Origin: Massilia sp.
GTDB taxonomy: Bacteria; Pseudomonadota; Gammaproteobacteria; Burkholderiales; Burkholderiaceae_D
Length of the DNA: 24,365 nt
Assembly (NCBI GenBank): GCA_028291845.1
Contig: JAQGNM010000039.1
Location: 1 to 24,365 of the forward strand
Direction: 5' to 3'
Position numbers and translations under genes: made by a program
The notes under the pieces: generated by a model
The model's input: the letters and a program-made list of their open reading frames with translations, nothing else
Database searches by the model: none
Told to the model about the DNA's origin: nothing
Shown here: positions 8,047 to 15,791 of the stretch, piece after piece
How positions within the stretch are numbered: the first letter of the stretch is position 1
Layout of the letters: each line of letters opens with the position of its first letter

Positions 8047-8102
8047 TCAAACTCCAGTGCATGAATGGCGCCGTCATTGCTGACTGGCGTGCGAGCAATC
8101 TG

Positions 8103-8132
8103 AAGCGTATGAAATCTAAAGCGTATGAAATC
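8103..8132. repeat. 14-bp direct repeat upstream of acetate kinase
   Basis: AAGCGTATGAAATC occurs at 8103-8116 and again at 8119-8132, a 16-bp period. It lies 57-86 bases before the acetate kinase start, where an upstream activator or repressor site would be expected. Two sites about one and a half helix turns apart could bind a regulator dimer. Confidence 0.5.
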
Positions 8133-8252
8133 GGATGGTGCATGGGACCGCTGCGCGCATGCATGCAAGCGACCGGTAGCAGCCGGCATTCGCCTGCGAG
8201 CATCGAACCGACACATCCGACTCGAGATATACCGAGGTCAGCAAGGTTGCCG

Positions 8253-8516
8253 TCAGCGCTGCTCGCCTTTGATGGCACTGTCGTCGCGCCCGGCCGTTTG
8301 CAGCGAGAATCCTGCTGTATCGATCATCAGCCTGGCAGCATGTAAAGCCTGGTCGACTGCGCTTTGGGCACTGTCGCACAAGGGCACGACGCCGATTGCC
8401 TCTGTCAAGAATTTTGCCCGCTGAACTGTGAGCAGGCTTTCCCAACGCCGGAAGCACGGCGACGCCTTGCCGCTGATTTGATACCCTTTGTACTGTTCGG
8501 AACGTTCGTATTTCAT
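8253..8516 (-). CDS. Small hypothetical protein (87 aa)
   Basis: I do not recognise a named family. The start is set by a very strong ribosome binding site (AGGAGG five bases before ATG 8516), which also rules out the longer upstream frame. The N-terminus has an aromatic pattern, YKGYQI (residues 9-14) followed by CFRRW, as seen in small proteins with a beta-strand start. A helical segment (SAVDQALHAARLMID, about 52-66) follows and the tail is polar. There is no signal peptide or membrane segment. It lies on the same strand as the acetate kinase operon, 206 bases upstream, and may have its own promoter. Confidence 0.7.
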   Translation of the reverse strand: MKYERSEQYKGYQISGKASPCFRRWESLLTVQRAKFLTEAIGVVPLCDSAQSAVDQALHAARLMIDTAGFSLQTAGRDDSAIKGEQR

Positions 8517-8842
8517 GGTTCCTCCTGCCGCGCCCCCGTCGGTCACGCAGTGAGACCAGTGACAAGGCACACTCGATCGTGCGCGTGATCGGCCGACAAA
8601 GCAAGGTTTATATATCGGCCAATATGACATGGGGCCGTGCGTCCGGCCTGCGGCCGTCAGCGCCACCGCACCGTGCTCGAGCAATGGTACGGAGGTGCCG
8701 ATGACTACAAATAATCGCTTTGTTCAAGCAACTGCGTGCTAAGATGCCCCCACTTGCTGTAGGGCTAATTGCCTTCGCACCAGGTTTGTAGCGCGCCCTC
8801 CGGCCCTTGCGGAGATATTTCTGAATATCCTCTGGCCTGCAA
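8517..8842. other. Intergenic gap before the oxidase cluster
   Basis: The gap is 326 bases between divergent transcription units. It contains a candidate -10 (TAAGAT, 8740-8745) and a 13-codon frame with a strong Shine-Dalgarno at 8701-8742. It also holds CGATC...GATCG (8574-8591). No FNR-type site was found, which might have been expected for a high-affinity oxidase. Confidence 0.5.
8701..8742 (+). CDS. Possible 13-codon leader peptide
   Basis: ATG at 8701 is preceded by GGAGG five bases upstream, an ideal ribosome binding site. It encodes MTTNNRFVQATAC and then TAA. It lies about 100 bases ahead of the first oxidase-cluster gene. It could be a leader peptide or a chance site. No attenuator hairpin follows. 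Confidence 0.25.
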   Translation: MTTNNRFVQATAC

Positions 8843-9601
8843 ATGACCCACTGCTTTCCTGCTATCCGACAAGCCCTGTCGGGCCTTCTGCCATTGTTTG
8901 TTTTCGCGACCGCATCGCTGACGACGGCTCCTCTGCGAGCGCAGACGGCGACCTCGGCCGATGCCGTACCGGCATTCCAGAAACTCGATACCATCGAAGC
9001 GCGCGTGCAAGGCTGCGTGACTTGCCACGGCCAGAACGGCCAGGGCACGGCCAACGGTTACTTTCCCCGTATCGCGGGCAAGCCGGCCGGCTACCTGTAC
9101 AACCAGCTGACCGCGTTTCGCGACGGCACCCGCAGTTACCCGCCGATGAATTACCTGGTCGCCTACCTGCCCGACCCGTATCTGAAAGAAATCGCCACTT
9201 ATTTTGCCGCCCAGCGCCCGCCGTTTACCGAACGCGAGGCGGTCGGCGCCAGCGCCGAGGCGATGCGGCGCGGCCAGATGCTGGCGACCGCCGGCGATAG
9301 CGGCAAAGGCATACCGGCGTGCATCGCTTGTCACGGCGCCAGGCTGAGCGGCATGGAACCAGGCATTCCCGGCCTGGCGGGTCTGCGGCCGGCCTACATC
9401 GCCGGTCAGCTGACCCGTTGGCGGGTGGGCGAGCGGCGTGCCGCCGAACCGGACTGCATGAAGCGCATTGCCACCCGCCTGTCCGACAGCGACGTCGCCG
9501 CCGTCTCCGCCTGGCTGTCGCACCAGGCGCCGTCGGCCGACGCCGCCCCCGAACCATCGAACCTGGTCCGCATGCCCATCGCCTGCGGCAGTCAGAAATG
9601 A
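8843..9601 (+). CDS. Diheme cytochrome c (c4-like), first gene of the oxidase cluster
   Basis: Exported electron carrier of 252 aa. The N-terminus is a signal peptide, with a hydrophobic core about residues 13-30 and likely cleavage after LRAQ or close by. Two class I cytochrome c domains follow, with heme sites CVTCH (58-62) and CIACH (160-164). Methionines such as M102 (PPMNY) are candidate axial ligands. This two-domain layout is that of cytochrome c4, which delivers electrons to terminal oxidases in the periplasm. Its stop overlaps the next start (ATGA), so it is coupled to the triheme cytochrome. The ribosome binding site is weak. No other start gives a signal peptide. Confidence 0.9.
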   Translation: MTHCFPAIRQALSGLLPLFVFATASLTTAPLRAQTATSADAVPAFQKLDTIEARVQGCVTCHGQNGQGTANGYFPRIAGKPAGYLYNQLTAFRDGTRSYPPMNYLVAYLPDPYLKEIATYFAAQRPPFTEREAVGASAEAMRRGQMLATAGDSGKGIPACIACHGARLSGMEPGIPGLAGLRPAYIAGQLTRWRVGERRAAEPDCMKRIATRLSDSDVAAVSAWLSHQAPSADAAPEPSNLVRMPIACGSQK

Positions 9602-10893
9602 AACCCATGCGAAAAACTCTGACTGTAGCCGCCGCTCTGGCCGGCATCGCCGTGCTGGCCGCCGGCGCCCTGTATCTGTTACGGCCCGGCATGCTGCCGC
9701 ATCCAAACCGTGCCGTGGCCGTCAACGCCTCGACGCAAATGATCAACCGCGGCGAATACCTGGCCCGTGCGGGCGACTGCGTGGCCTGCCACACGGTGCC
9801 CAACGGCGCCGCTTTTGCCGGCGGCCGCGCCATGGCGACGCCGTTCGGAAATTTGTACGTTCCCAACATCACGCCTGATGACGACACCGGCATCGGCCAA
9901 TGGAACGCCGACGAGTTTTACCGGATGATGCACACCGGGATTTCGCGCGACGGCAAGCTGCTGTATCCCGCCATGCCCTTCGCCTCCTACACCCAGGTCA
10001 CGCGTGCCGATTCGGACGCCATCTTCGCCTACCTGATGTCGACGCCCCCGGTGCAGCAGAAAAACCGCGAGCACGAACTGCGCTTCCCGTTCAACAACCG
10101 CGACTTGCTGATCGGCTGGCGCAGCCTGTACTTCAAGGAAGGCGAGTTCAAGCCGGTGGCGGGCCAGAGCGTCCAGTGGAACCGCGGCGCTTACCTGGTC
10201 AAGGGGCTCGGGCATTGCGCCATGTGCCATACGGCGGTCAACGCCCTGGGCGGCTCGAGCGAATCGAAGGCCTTCGAGGGCGGCATGATCCCCAATCAAA
10301 ACTGGTATGCCCCCTCATTGACGTCGAACCACGAAGCGGGCCTGGGCGACTGGGCCATCAAGGACATTTCCGACCTGCTGCAGGTCGGTGTATCGCACCG
10401 CGGCACCGTGTATGGCCCGATGGCCGAGGTGGTCTACAACAGCCTGCAATATTTGACCGACGAGGATACCGCCGCGATGGCCGTGTACCTGAAAGCCTTG
10501 CCGCAAAAGGACAGCGACGCCGCGCCCACCGCGCAAGCGCGGCTGGTGCCGCCCGAAGTGATGGAGGTGGGCCGCAAGGTGTACGTGGCGCAGTGCGCGG
10601 TTTGCCACGGCGCCGAAGGCAAGGGGCAAACGCCGGCTTACCCGCCGCTGGCCGGCAACCGCTCGATCACCATGGCAACGCCGGTCAATCCGATCCGCAT
10701 GGTGCTCAATGGCGGCTATCCCCCGGGTACCAGTAAAAATCCCCGGCCCCACGGCATGCCGCCGTTTTCCCACATCCTCAGTGATGAGGAGGTCGCCGCC
10801 ACCGTCACCTACATCCGCGTCGCCTGGGGCAACAACGGCACCCCTGTCGTCGCCAGGCAGGTCAACGATCTGCGCACGCTTTTACCGGAGTAA
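9598..10893 (+). CDS. Membrane-anchored triheme cytochrome c
   Basis: Protein of 431 aa with an N-terminal hydrophobic segment (about residues 7-28) acting as signal or anchor. Three heme c sites follow: CVACH (61-65), CAMCH (207-211) and CAVCH (333-337). The architecture matches the cytochrome subunit of membrane-bound alcohol, gluconate or aldehyde dehydrogenases, which passes electrons from a periplasmic dehydrogenase to quinone or oxidase. No dehydrogenase subunit is encoded here, so in this cluster it may instead feed the oxidase. ATG 9598 overlaps the previous stop. ATG 9607 is an alternative. The next gene starts 6 bases after the stop. Confidence 0.9.
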   Translation: MKPMRKTLTVAAALAGIAVLAAGALYLLRPGMLPHPNRAVAVNASTQMINRGEYLARAGDCVACHTVPNGAAFAGGRAMATPFGNLYVPNITPDDDTGIGQWNADEFYRMMHTGISRDGKLLYPAMPFASYTQVTRADSDAIFAYLMSTPPVQQKNREHELRFPFNNRDLLIGWRSLYFKEGEFKPVAGQSVQWNRGAYLVKGLGHCAMCHTAVNALGGSSESKAFEGGMIPNQNWYAPSLTSNHEAGLGDWAIKDISDLLQVGVSHRGTVYGPMAEVVYNSLQYLTDEDTAAMAVYLKALPQKDSDAAPTAQARLVPPEVMEVGRKVYVAQCAVCHGAEGKGQTPAYPPLAGNRSITMATPVNPIRMVLNGGYPPGTSKNPRPHGMPPFSHILSDEEVAATVTYIRVAWGNNGTPVVARQVNDLRTLLPE

Positions 10894-10899
10894 CAGCAC

Positions 10900-11076
10900 A
10901 TGAACCCTCCCGACGACGATCCCGGCGCGCTGGAAGCGCAACGCAACATCGATGAAGTGGTGGCGCGTGGCCCGGGCGGCGCCTTCGCTGTCGCCGGCGT
11001 CGCCACCTTTCTGGTTGTCGCCATGTTTTTCCTGTTCTATTTTGTCGTCTACCTGCCGCGCGGAGCCGTGCAATGA
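10900..11076 (+). CDS. Single-helix small subunit of the oxidase (subunit IIa-like, 58 aa)
   Basis: A short gene that length filters would miss. It has GGAG (10887-10890) ahead of ATG 10900, and its TGA overlaps the subunit II start (ATGA). The protein has an acidic N-terminus (MNPPDDDPGALEAQRN) and one transmembrane helix (about residues 28-52, FAVAGVATFLVVAMFFLFYF). In ba3-type oxidases a one-helix subunit IIa occupies this position next to subunit II. Identity rests on size, topology and gene order, not on a sequence motif. Confidence 0.8.
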   Translation: MNPPDDDPGALEAQRNIDEVVARGPGGAFAVAGVATFLVVAMFFLFYFVVYLPRGAVQ

Positions 11077-11660
11077 CCTCCCCCCACATCGGCAGCGACG
11101 CCGCACCGGATCAGCATGCCTCGACCGCGGTCGCGGTAGCGGCTGAAAAGCGCTGGGCGCTGATTGTCGGCGCCATCATCGCCAGCATCCTTGCCATGAT
11201 GATTTTCACCGGACTGCACTACGCCGCCATGCCGCCCTCGCGGGTGGAAACGGTCGACGTCAAGACCTTGCACATCCGTGGAGAATTTGTCGAAAACAAT
11301 TTGGGCACCGCCGTCGAGGCCGGCGGCAAGGTGGTGGTGCGGCTGATCGCCCAGCAGTATTCGTTCACCCCGCAGTGCATCGTGGTTCCCGCCGGCAGTC
11401 CTGTCACTTTCCGCGGCACCAGCAGCGACGCCATCCACGGCTTCGTTGTCGGACGCACCAATGCGAACACCATGCTGATTCCCGGTTTCGTTTCCACCTT
11501 CACCACGACGTTTCCGAAAGCAGGCGAACAACTGATGCCATGTCACGAATATTGCGGCACCGGCCACGAGGCCATGTGGGCAAGAGTCCAGGTCATTCCA
11601 CGCGAGGAATTTATGGCGCGCGCAAAAGGCGCGGAAAGGCTCAGTTGTGTTCCACGCTAA
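11073..11660 (+). CDS. Cytochrome c oxidase subunit II (CuA), ba3-like
   Basis: Subunit II of 195 aa, shorter than A-type subunit II because it has a single membrane helix (about 28-50), as in B-family oxidases. The periplasmic cupredoxin domain carries a full CuA site: H122, then C157-H-E-Y-C161-G-T-G-H165-E-A-M168. It takes electrons from cytochrome c and passes them to subunit I. No heme c domain is fused to it, so donors must come from the neighbouring cytochromes. Its end overlaps the subunit I start by 14 bases. Confidence 0.93.
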   Translation: MTSPHIGSDAAPDQHASTAVAVAAEKRWALIVGAIIASILAMMIFTGLHYAAMPPSRVETVDVKTLHIRGEFVENNLGTAVEAGGKVVVRLIAQQYSFTPQCIVVPAGSPVTFRGTSSDAIHGFVVGRTNANTMLIPGFVSTFTTTFPKAGEQLMPCHEYCGTGHEAMWARVQVIPREEFMARAKGAERLSCVPR

Positions 11661-13266
11661 ACGGCTCGTCCTTGCCCACTTCTGGGTCGCCTTCGTCGCC
11701 TTCTTCGCCGCCATCCTGCTGGGCGAATGGCAGATGTACATGCGCAGTCCCCTGCACGCATGGATCAACAATCCGGAGCACTACTATCGCTCGGTGACCG
11801 CGCACGGCACCGTGATGGCGTATGTCCTGCCGACCCTGGTGGCGATGGGTTTTGGCTACGCCATCACGGAACTGACCCTGAAACGGCCCTTGATCGGCCT
11901 GCGCTGGGCCTGGGCCGGCTTCTGGCTGGTGATCGCCGGCACCCTGATGGCCTCGGTCACCATGGCCAGCGGCAAAGCCTCGGTGCTCTACACCTTTTAT
12001 CCGCCGATGCTGGCCAATCCCTTCTATTACCTCGGCATCGTCCTGGTGGTGGTCGGTTCGTGGATCTGGGTGGCCCTGATGAGCATCAACCTGTATCGCT
12101 GGCGCCAGGCCAACCGCGGCGCCACCGTGCCGCTGGCGATGTACGGCAACCTGACCGGCGCCTACCTGTGGGCCTGGACCTCGGTCGGCGCGGCGGTGGA
12201 AATCCTGGTGCTGATCCTGCCGGCGTCGCTTGGCTTGACCGACACCATCAACGCCGGGCTGGCGCGGGTGCTGTTTTCCTGGACCCTGCACGCCATCGTG
12301 TATTTCTGGCTGATGCCCGCCTACATCGTGTTTTATACGATGTTTCCCGCCGCCATAGGCAGCCGGCTGTACAGCGACACCATGGGGCGGGTCGCCTTTG
12401 CCCTGTTCCTGGTGTTCTCGATGCCGATCGGTATCCACCATCTATTTGCCGATCCACAAGTGGGCGCCGGTTTCAAGTTCATGCACGCCGCCATGACGGC
12501 GATGGTGTCGATTCCCACCTTGTTGACGGTGTTCACCATTGTCGCCTCGGCCGAGATAGTCGGCCGCCTGCGTGGCGGCAAAGGCCCGTTCGGCTGGGTC
12601 CGCGCCCTGCCCTGGGGTAATCCGATGATGCTGGCGGTGACTTTCGCCTTCGTCATGCTGGGATTCGGCGGCGCGGGCGGGCTGATCAACATGAGCTATC
12701 AGCTCAACGAATCGATCCACAATACCCAATGGGTCACCGGCCACTTTCACCTGATTTTCGGCGGCGCCATCGTCATCATGTATTTCATGGCGGCGTATGA
12801 ATTGTGGCCGAACCTGCGCAATTGCCTGCCGCTCTCGGCCAGGCTGATCAAGACCCAACTGAGCTTGTGGTTCGGCGGAATGCTGATTTTGACCATGCCC
12901 TGGCACCTGGTCGGCTTGCTGGGCGCGCCGCGCCGCATGGCGTATTACGACTACACCCATCCGGCCCTGCAGGCCCAGGCCATCACCGTGACGATCTCGA
13001 CCATAGGCGGCCTCATCCTGGTGATCTCGGCCGGCTTGTTTCTGTATATCCTCGCCACTGCCAAGGCGGCGCCAGCGCCCGTGCCTGCCTACACGTTCAG
13101 CCGGTCGGTGCATCCGCACGCCAGCACGCCGGCGGTACTCAATGGGTTTCGCCTGTGGATCGCGATGATGATCGCGCTCACTGTCGTCAATTATGGTTAT
13201 CCGATTGCCCAGCTGGCGATGACGCCGCAGGCCTACGTACCAGTCATTCCGATCGGAGCACGCTGA
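11647..13266 (+). CDS. Heme-copper oxidase subunit I, B-family (ba3-like)
   Basis: Catalytic subunit of 539 aa with about 13 membrane helices. It reduces O2 to water and pumps protons. Metal ligands are visible: low-spin heme H53 (HGTVMAY) and H368, CuB ligands H215, H264 and H265 (HAIVYFW, IHHLF), and high-spin heme H366 (GHFHLIFGG). H215-x3-Y219 would form the crosslinked His-Tyr pair. The IHHLFADP pattern and the absence of the A-family K- and D-channel motifs support the B (ba3) family. The start is GTG 11647, inside the end of subunit II. Assembly factors (Sco, CtaB, CtaG) are not in the window. Confidence 0.94.
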   Translation: MFHAKRLVLAHFWVAFVAFFAAILLGEWQMYMRSPLHAWINNPEHYYRSVTAHGTVMAYVLPTLVAMGFGYAITELTLKRPLIGLRWAWAGFWLVIAGTLMASVTMASGKASVLYTFYPPMLANPFYYLGIVLVVVGSWIWVALMSINLYRWRQANRGATVPLAMYGNLTGAYLWAWTSVGAAVEILVLILPASLGLTDTINAGLARVLFSWTLHAIVYFWLMPAYIVFYTMFPAAIGSRLYSDTMGRVAFALFLVFSMPIGIHHLFADPQVGAGFKFMHAAMTAMVSIPTLLTVFTIVASAEIVGRLRGGKGPFGWVRALPWGNPMMLAVTFAFVMLGFGGAGGLINMSYQLNESIHNTQWVTGHFHLIFGGAIVIMYFMAAYELWPNLRNCLPLSARLIKTQLSLWFGGMLILTMPWHLVGLLGAPRRMAYYDYTHPALQAQAITVTISTIGGLILVISAGLFLYILATAKAAPAPVPAYTFSRSVHPHASTPAVLNGFRLWIAMMIALTVVNYGYPIAQLAMTPQAYVPVIPIGAR

Positions 13267-14075
13267 TGAAAACCGAACCCGGTAGCGTGCCCGCCGGCCG
13301 CCTCGCGCGGCTGTGCATCATCGCCCTGATCGCCTTGACCCTGCTCTCGGCCGCGGCAGGCTTCTTGTGGCTGCCCTCCGTCCAGGCCGATTTTGCCGCG
13401 CGCGGGCTGTGGGACAGCATCTGCCGCGCCGCCGGTGTCTCCCGGGATTGGGGCAGCGGTGCCGCCAGCGGGCAAACGCCGCGGGTATCGACCAATGTCG
13501 TCTTGCTGCCGGAAATGATGCGGCCGGCAGCTTCCGATGTGGTCGGACGCGGCGCGACGCTGGCCCTGAACTGCACCATGTGCCACGGCGCGCAGGGCAT
13601 GAGCCGGTCCGACACGCCGAACCTCGCCGGCCAGTATCCGGAGGTGATTGCCAAGCAACTCAAGGACTACAAGAGCGGCCAGCGCAGCAGCGCCATCATG
13701 AGCGTGCTTGCACGGGGGCTCAGCGACGCCCAAATCGCCGAGCTGTCCGCGTATTACGCCACCCTGCCGAAAGCCCGCACGGCGCCGACCAGCTACGACG
13801 AATCGCTGCCCGCGCTGGTGCGCGTGGGCGACCCGATGCGCAACATCGCACCGTGCATTGCCTGCCATGGCGGCGTCGACCAGAAACTGGGCGCACCCTG
13901 GCTGGAGGGTATGCCCAAACAGTACCTGGTCGACCAGTTGAATCATTTTAAAAGCGGAATGCGGAGCAATGACAGTGGGCAGCAAATGCGCAATATGTCG
14001 CGCGCGATGACTGCAGCCGAGATCGACCAGGTGGCGCTGTTTTATGCCCGCAAAACCAAACCTTCTTTCGATTGA
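13266..14075 (+). CDS. Diheme cytochrome c (c4-like), last gene of the oxidase cluster
   Basis: Protein of 269 aa. The N-terminal hydrophobic stretch (about 16-36) has no clear cleavage site and probably anchors it to the membrane. Two class I heme sites follow: CTMCH (103-107) and CIACH (197-201). Repeated patterns around each domain (QLKDYKSGQRSS and QLNHFKSGMRSN) are typical of cytochrome c4. ATG 13266 shares its A with the subunit I stop (TGATG). It is a second c4-type donor in the same operon. No terminator hairpin with a T-run was seen after it. Confidence 0.9.
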   Translation: MKTEPGSVPAGRLARLCIIALIALTLLSAAAGFLWLPSVQADFAARGLWDSICRAAGVSRDWGSGAASGQTPRVSTNVVLLPEMMRPAASDVVGRGATLALNCTMCHGAQGMSRSDTPNLAGQYPEVIAKQLKDYKSGQRSSAIMSVLARGLSDAQIAELSAYYATLPKARTAPTSYDESLPALVRVGDPMRNIAPCIACHGGVDQKLGAPWLEGMPKQYLVDQLNHFKSGMRSNDSGQQMRNMSRAMTAAEIDQVALFYARKTKPSFD

Positions 14076-14141
14076 TTGGTCCGGCGGTTCGATTTCGGTC
14101 CTGAAAATTTCAAGTCCACTGCCGGGCCAAGCGCGGGCATT

Positions 14142-14158
14142 GATTGCAGATCGCAATC
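14142..14158. promoter_or_regulatory. Inverted repeat upstream of the broken hybrid kinase
   Basis: GATTGC-N5-GCAATC lies 56 bases before the ATG at 14214. It overlaps a weak -35-like TTGATT (14140-14145). It may be an operator. Support is limited to symmetry and position. Confidence 0.3.
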
Positions 14159-14213
14159 TCTCGGATATACCCTGTAAGATGGGCGGTTAAAAAAAAGCCT
14201 GCAGGTACGTCCA

Positions 14214-14429
14214 ATGGAACCGAACTTGGGTTACTCGCCCCTAGCCGAGTGCGACTTCCGCAATATTTTCCACGCAACGCCTTTACCGTACCTGGTGGTG
14301 TCGAGTGAACTCGATATCGTTGCTGTCAATCAGGCTTACCTGCAGGCCATCAGCACTGTTCGTGAACATTTTTCAGTACGAGCGACCCGGAACTGCGCAC
14401 GCAATACGAGGCGGAATACCGGACCGTAG
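14214..14429 (+). pseudogene. Frameshifted N-terminal PAS fragment of a hybrid histidine kinase
   Basis: From ATG 14214 the frame encodes the start of a PAS domain (FRNIFHATPLPYLVVSSELDI then VAVNQAYLQAISTVREH). It then loses sense and stops at TAG 14427-14429. The rest of the PAS (YEAEYRTVG...GTAIDITQRK) and the kinase continue in another frame, open from 14366. One extra T in the T5 run at 14369-14373 would join both parts into a single protein of about 496 aa. The joined PAS would still lack some 20-30 central residues, so an internal deletion is also possible. No slippery heptamer for programmed frameshifting is present. A sequencing error cannot be excluded. Confidence 0.7.
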
Positions 14430-14506
14430 GCAAGGAAGACCAGCTCATACGCTGGGTTCCAGCCAAAGGGCGAGGCCTGTTCAACGAATCGGGCGAGTGT
14501 ATCCGC

Positions 14507-15703
14507 GTGATCGGTACCGCCATCGATATCACCCAACGCAAGGCAGCGGAAATCGCCTTGCGCGACAGCGAAGAACGCCTGCGCCAGGCCGACCGGAGGA
14601 AAGACGAGTTTCTGGCAATGCTAGCCCACGAACTGCGCAACCCGCTTGCGCCCATCAGTGCGGCTGCAGAACTTCTGCAGATGACGAAACTCGATGAAGA
14701 GCGCGTACAACGGACCAGCCGGATCATCGGCCGCCAGGTCAAGCACATGACCAGTCTGGTCGACGACCTGCTCGACGTGTCGCGCGTCACGCGTGGTCTC
14801 GTCGAGCTCGACAATTCGCGGCTGGATATCAATCAGATCATTGCCGACGCCGTGGAGCAGGTAACACCTTTGATCCGCGCCAGGCATCACCAGCTCGAGC
14901 TGTCTCTGGCGCCCGATGCGAGCATGCTGCAAGGGGACCGGAAACGCTTGGTACAGGTGCTGGCCAACGTACTGAACAATGCAGCCAAATACACGCATGA
15001 AGGCGGAAAAATTCAGTTGCGCACTGAAGTACGCGTTTCGCGCGTATTGATCGAGATATCGGACAACGGCATCGGCATGGCGCCTGACTTGATTGCACGC
15101 GTTTTCGATCTGTTTTCGCAAGCCGAGCGTTCGTCGGACCGCTCCAGCGGTGGACTTGGCCTGGGCCTGGCCTTGGTCAAGAGCCTGATTGAACTCCACC
15201 ATGGCACAATGACGTGCGAAAGCGCGGGCCTGGGAAAGGGAAGCAAGTTCACATTATGTCTGCCCCGCCTGATTCCACCGCAAGACCAGCAAGACGTTGG
15301 CCAGTCCAGCACAGTGCAACTGCCGCCAAAGCACAGCTTGAGCATCATGGTGGTCGACGACAACGTCGACGCGGCAACGATGCTGGCGATGTTGCTGGAA
15401 GCATCCGGCCATCGTGTCGCGGTCGAACACGGCGCGCACGCGGCACTGCGCCGGGTAAACGAAATGGAAATTGCGCCGGATGTATGTCTGCTCGACATTG
15501 GCCTGCCCGATATCGATGGTATCGAATTGGCCCGGCGCTTGCGCCAACTACCTGCCACCGCCGATTCCCTGCTGATTGCAGCGACTGGTTATGGGCATGA
15601 GAACGACCGCAATCAGACCAAGGCAGCCGGGTTCGACCACCATTTGGTTAAACCGATCGACATCAAAGAACTTCTTTTATTACTCAAAGGCGTTTTGCCT
15701 TGA
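14507..15703 (+). CDS. Hybrid histidine kinase body (HisKA, HATPase, receiver), lacking an intact PAS
   Basis: This is the kinase part of the frameshifted gene. From GTG 14507 it gives 398 aa, but this start has no ribosome binding site and cuts the PAS tail, so it is a placeholder. The frame is open from 14366. H-box histidine H41 is in LAHELRNPLAP. The ATP-binding domain has LANVLNNAAKYT, DNGIGM and GGLGLGLALVKSL. A C-terminal receiver follows with VVDD, phospho-acceptor D330 (LLDIGLPDIDG) and K382. All catalytic residues are intact. Decay has not reached the body, so the frame break is recent or not real. The gene follows the oxidase cluster and may have its own promoter. Confidence 0.75.
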   Translation: MIGTAIDITQRKAAEIALRDSEERLRQADRRKDEFLAMLAHELRNPLAPISAAAELLQMTKLDEERVQRTSRIIGRQVKHMTSLVDDLLDVSRVTRGLVELDNSRLDINQIIADAVEQVTPLIRARHHQLELSLAPDASMLQGDRKRLVQVLANVLNNAAKYTHEGGKIQLRTEVRVSRVLIEISDNGIGMAPDLIARVFDLFSQAERSSDRSSGGLGLGLALVKSLIELHHGTMTCESAGLGKGSKFTLCLPRLIPPQDQQDVGQSSTVQLPPKHSLSIMVVDDNVDAATMLAMLLEASGHRVAVEHGAHAALRRVNEMEIAPDVCLLDIGLPDIDGIELARRLRQLPATADSLLIAATGYGHENDRNQTKAAGFDHHLVKPIDIKELLLLLKGVLP

Positions 15704-15791
15704 TATCGGCGCCGTCAGCGCCTTGTAGTGGCATTGGCCTCACCTCCAAAGGCAGGCTTCATCATTTCATTTTTCGGAGGCATTTCGGCAT

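Noticed and set aside
8103..8132. CRISPR repeat
   Set aside because: There are only two 14-bp copies separated by 2 bases, with no spacers and no cas genes.
11641..12441. Minus-strand open frame opposite oxidase subunit I
   Set aside because: It is a shadow of a gene with all heme and copper ligands in place.
14367..14375. Programmed -1 frameshift in the broken kinase gene
   Set aside because: In frame the codons are CAT TTT TCA. A -1 slip would place a serine tRNA on TTC, so the slippery-site rule is not met. Mutation or sequence error is simpler.
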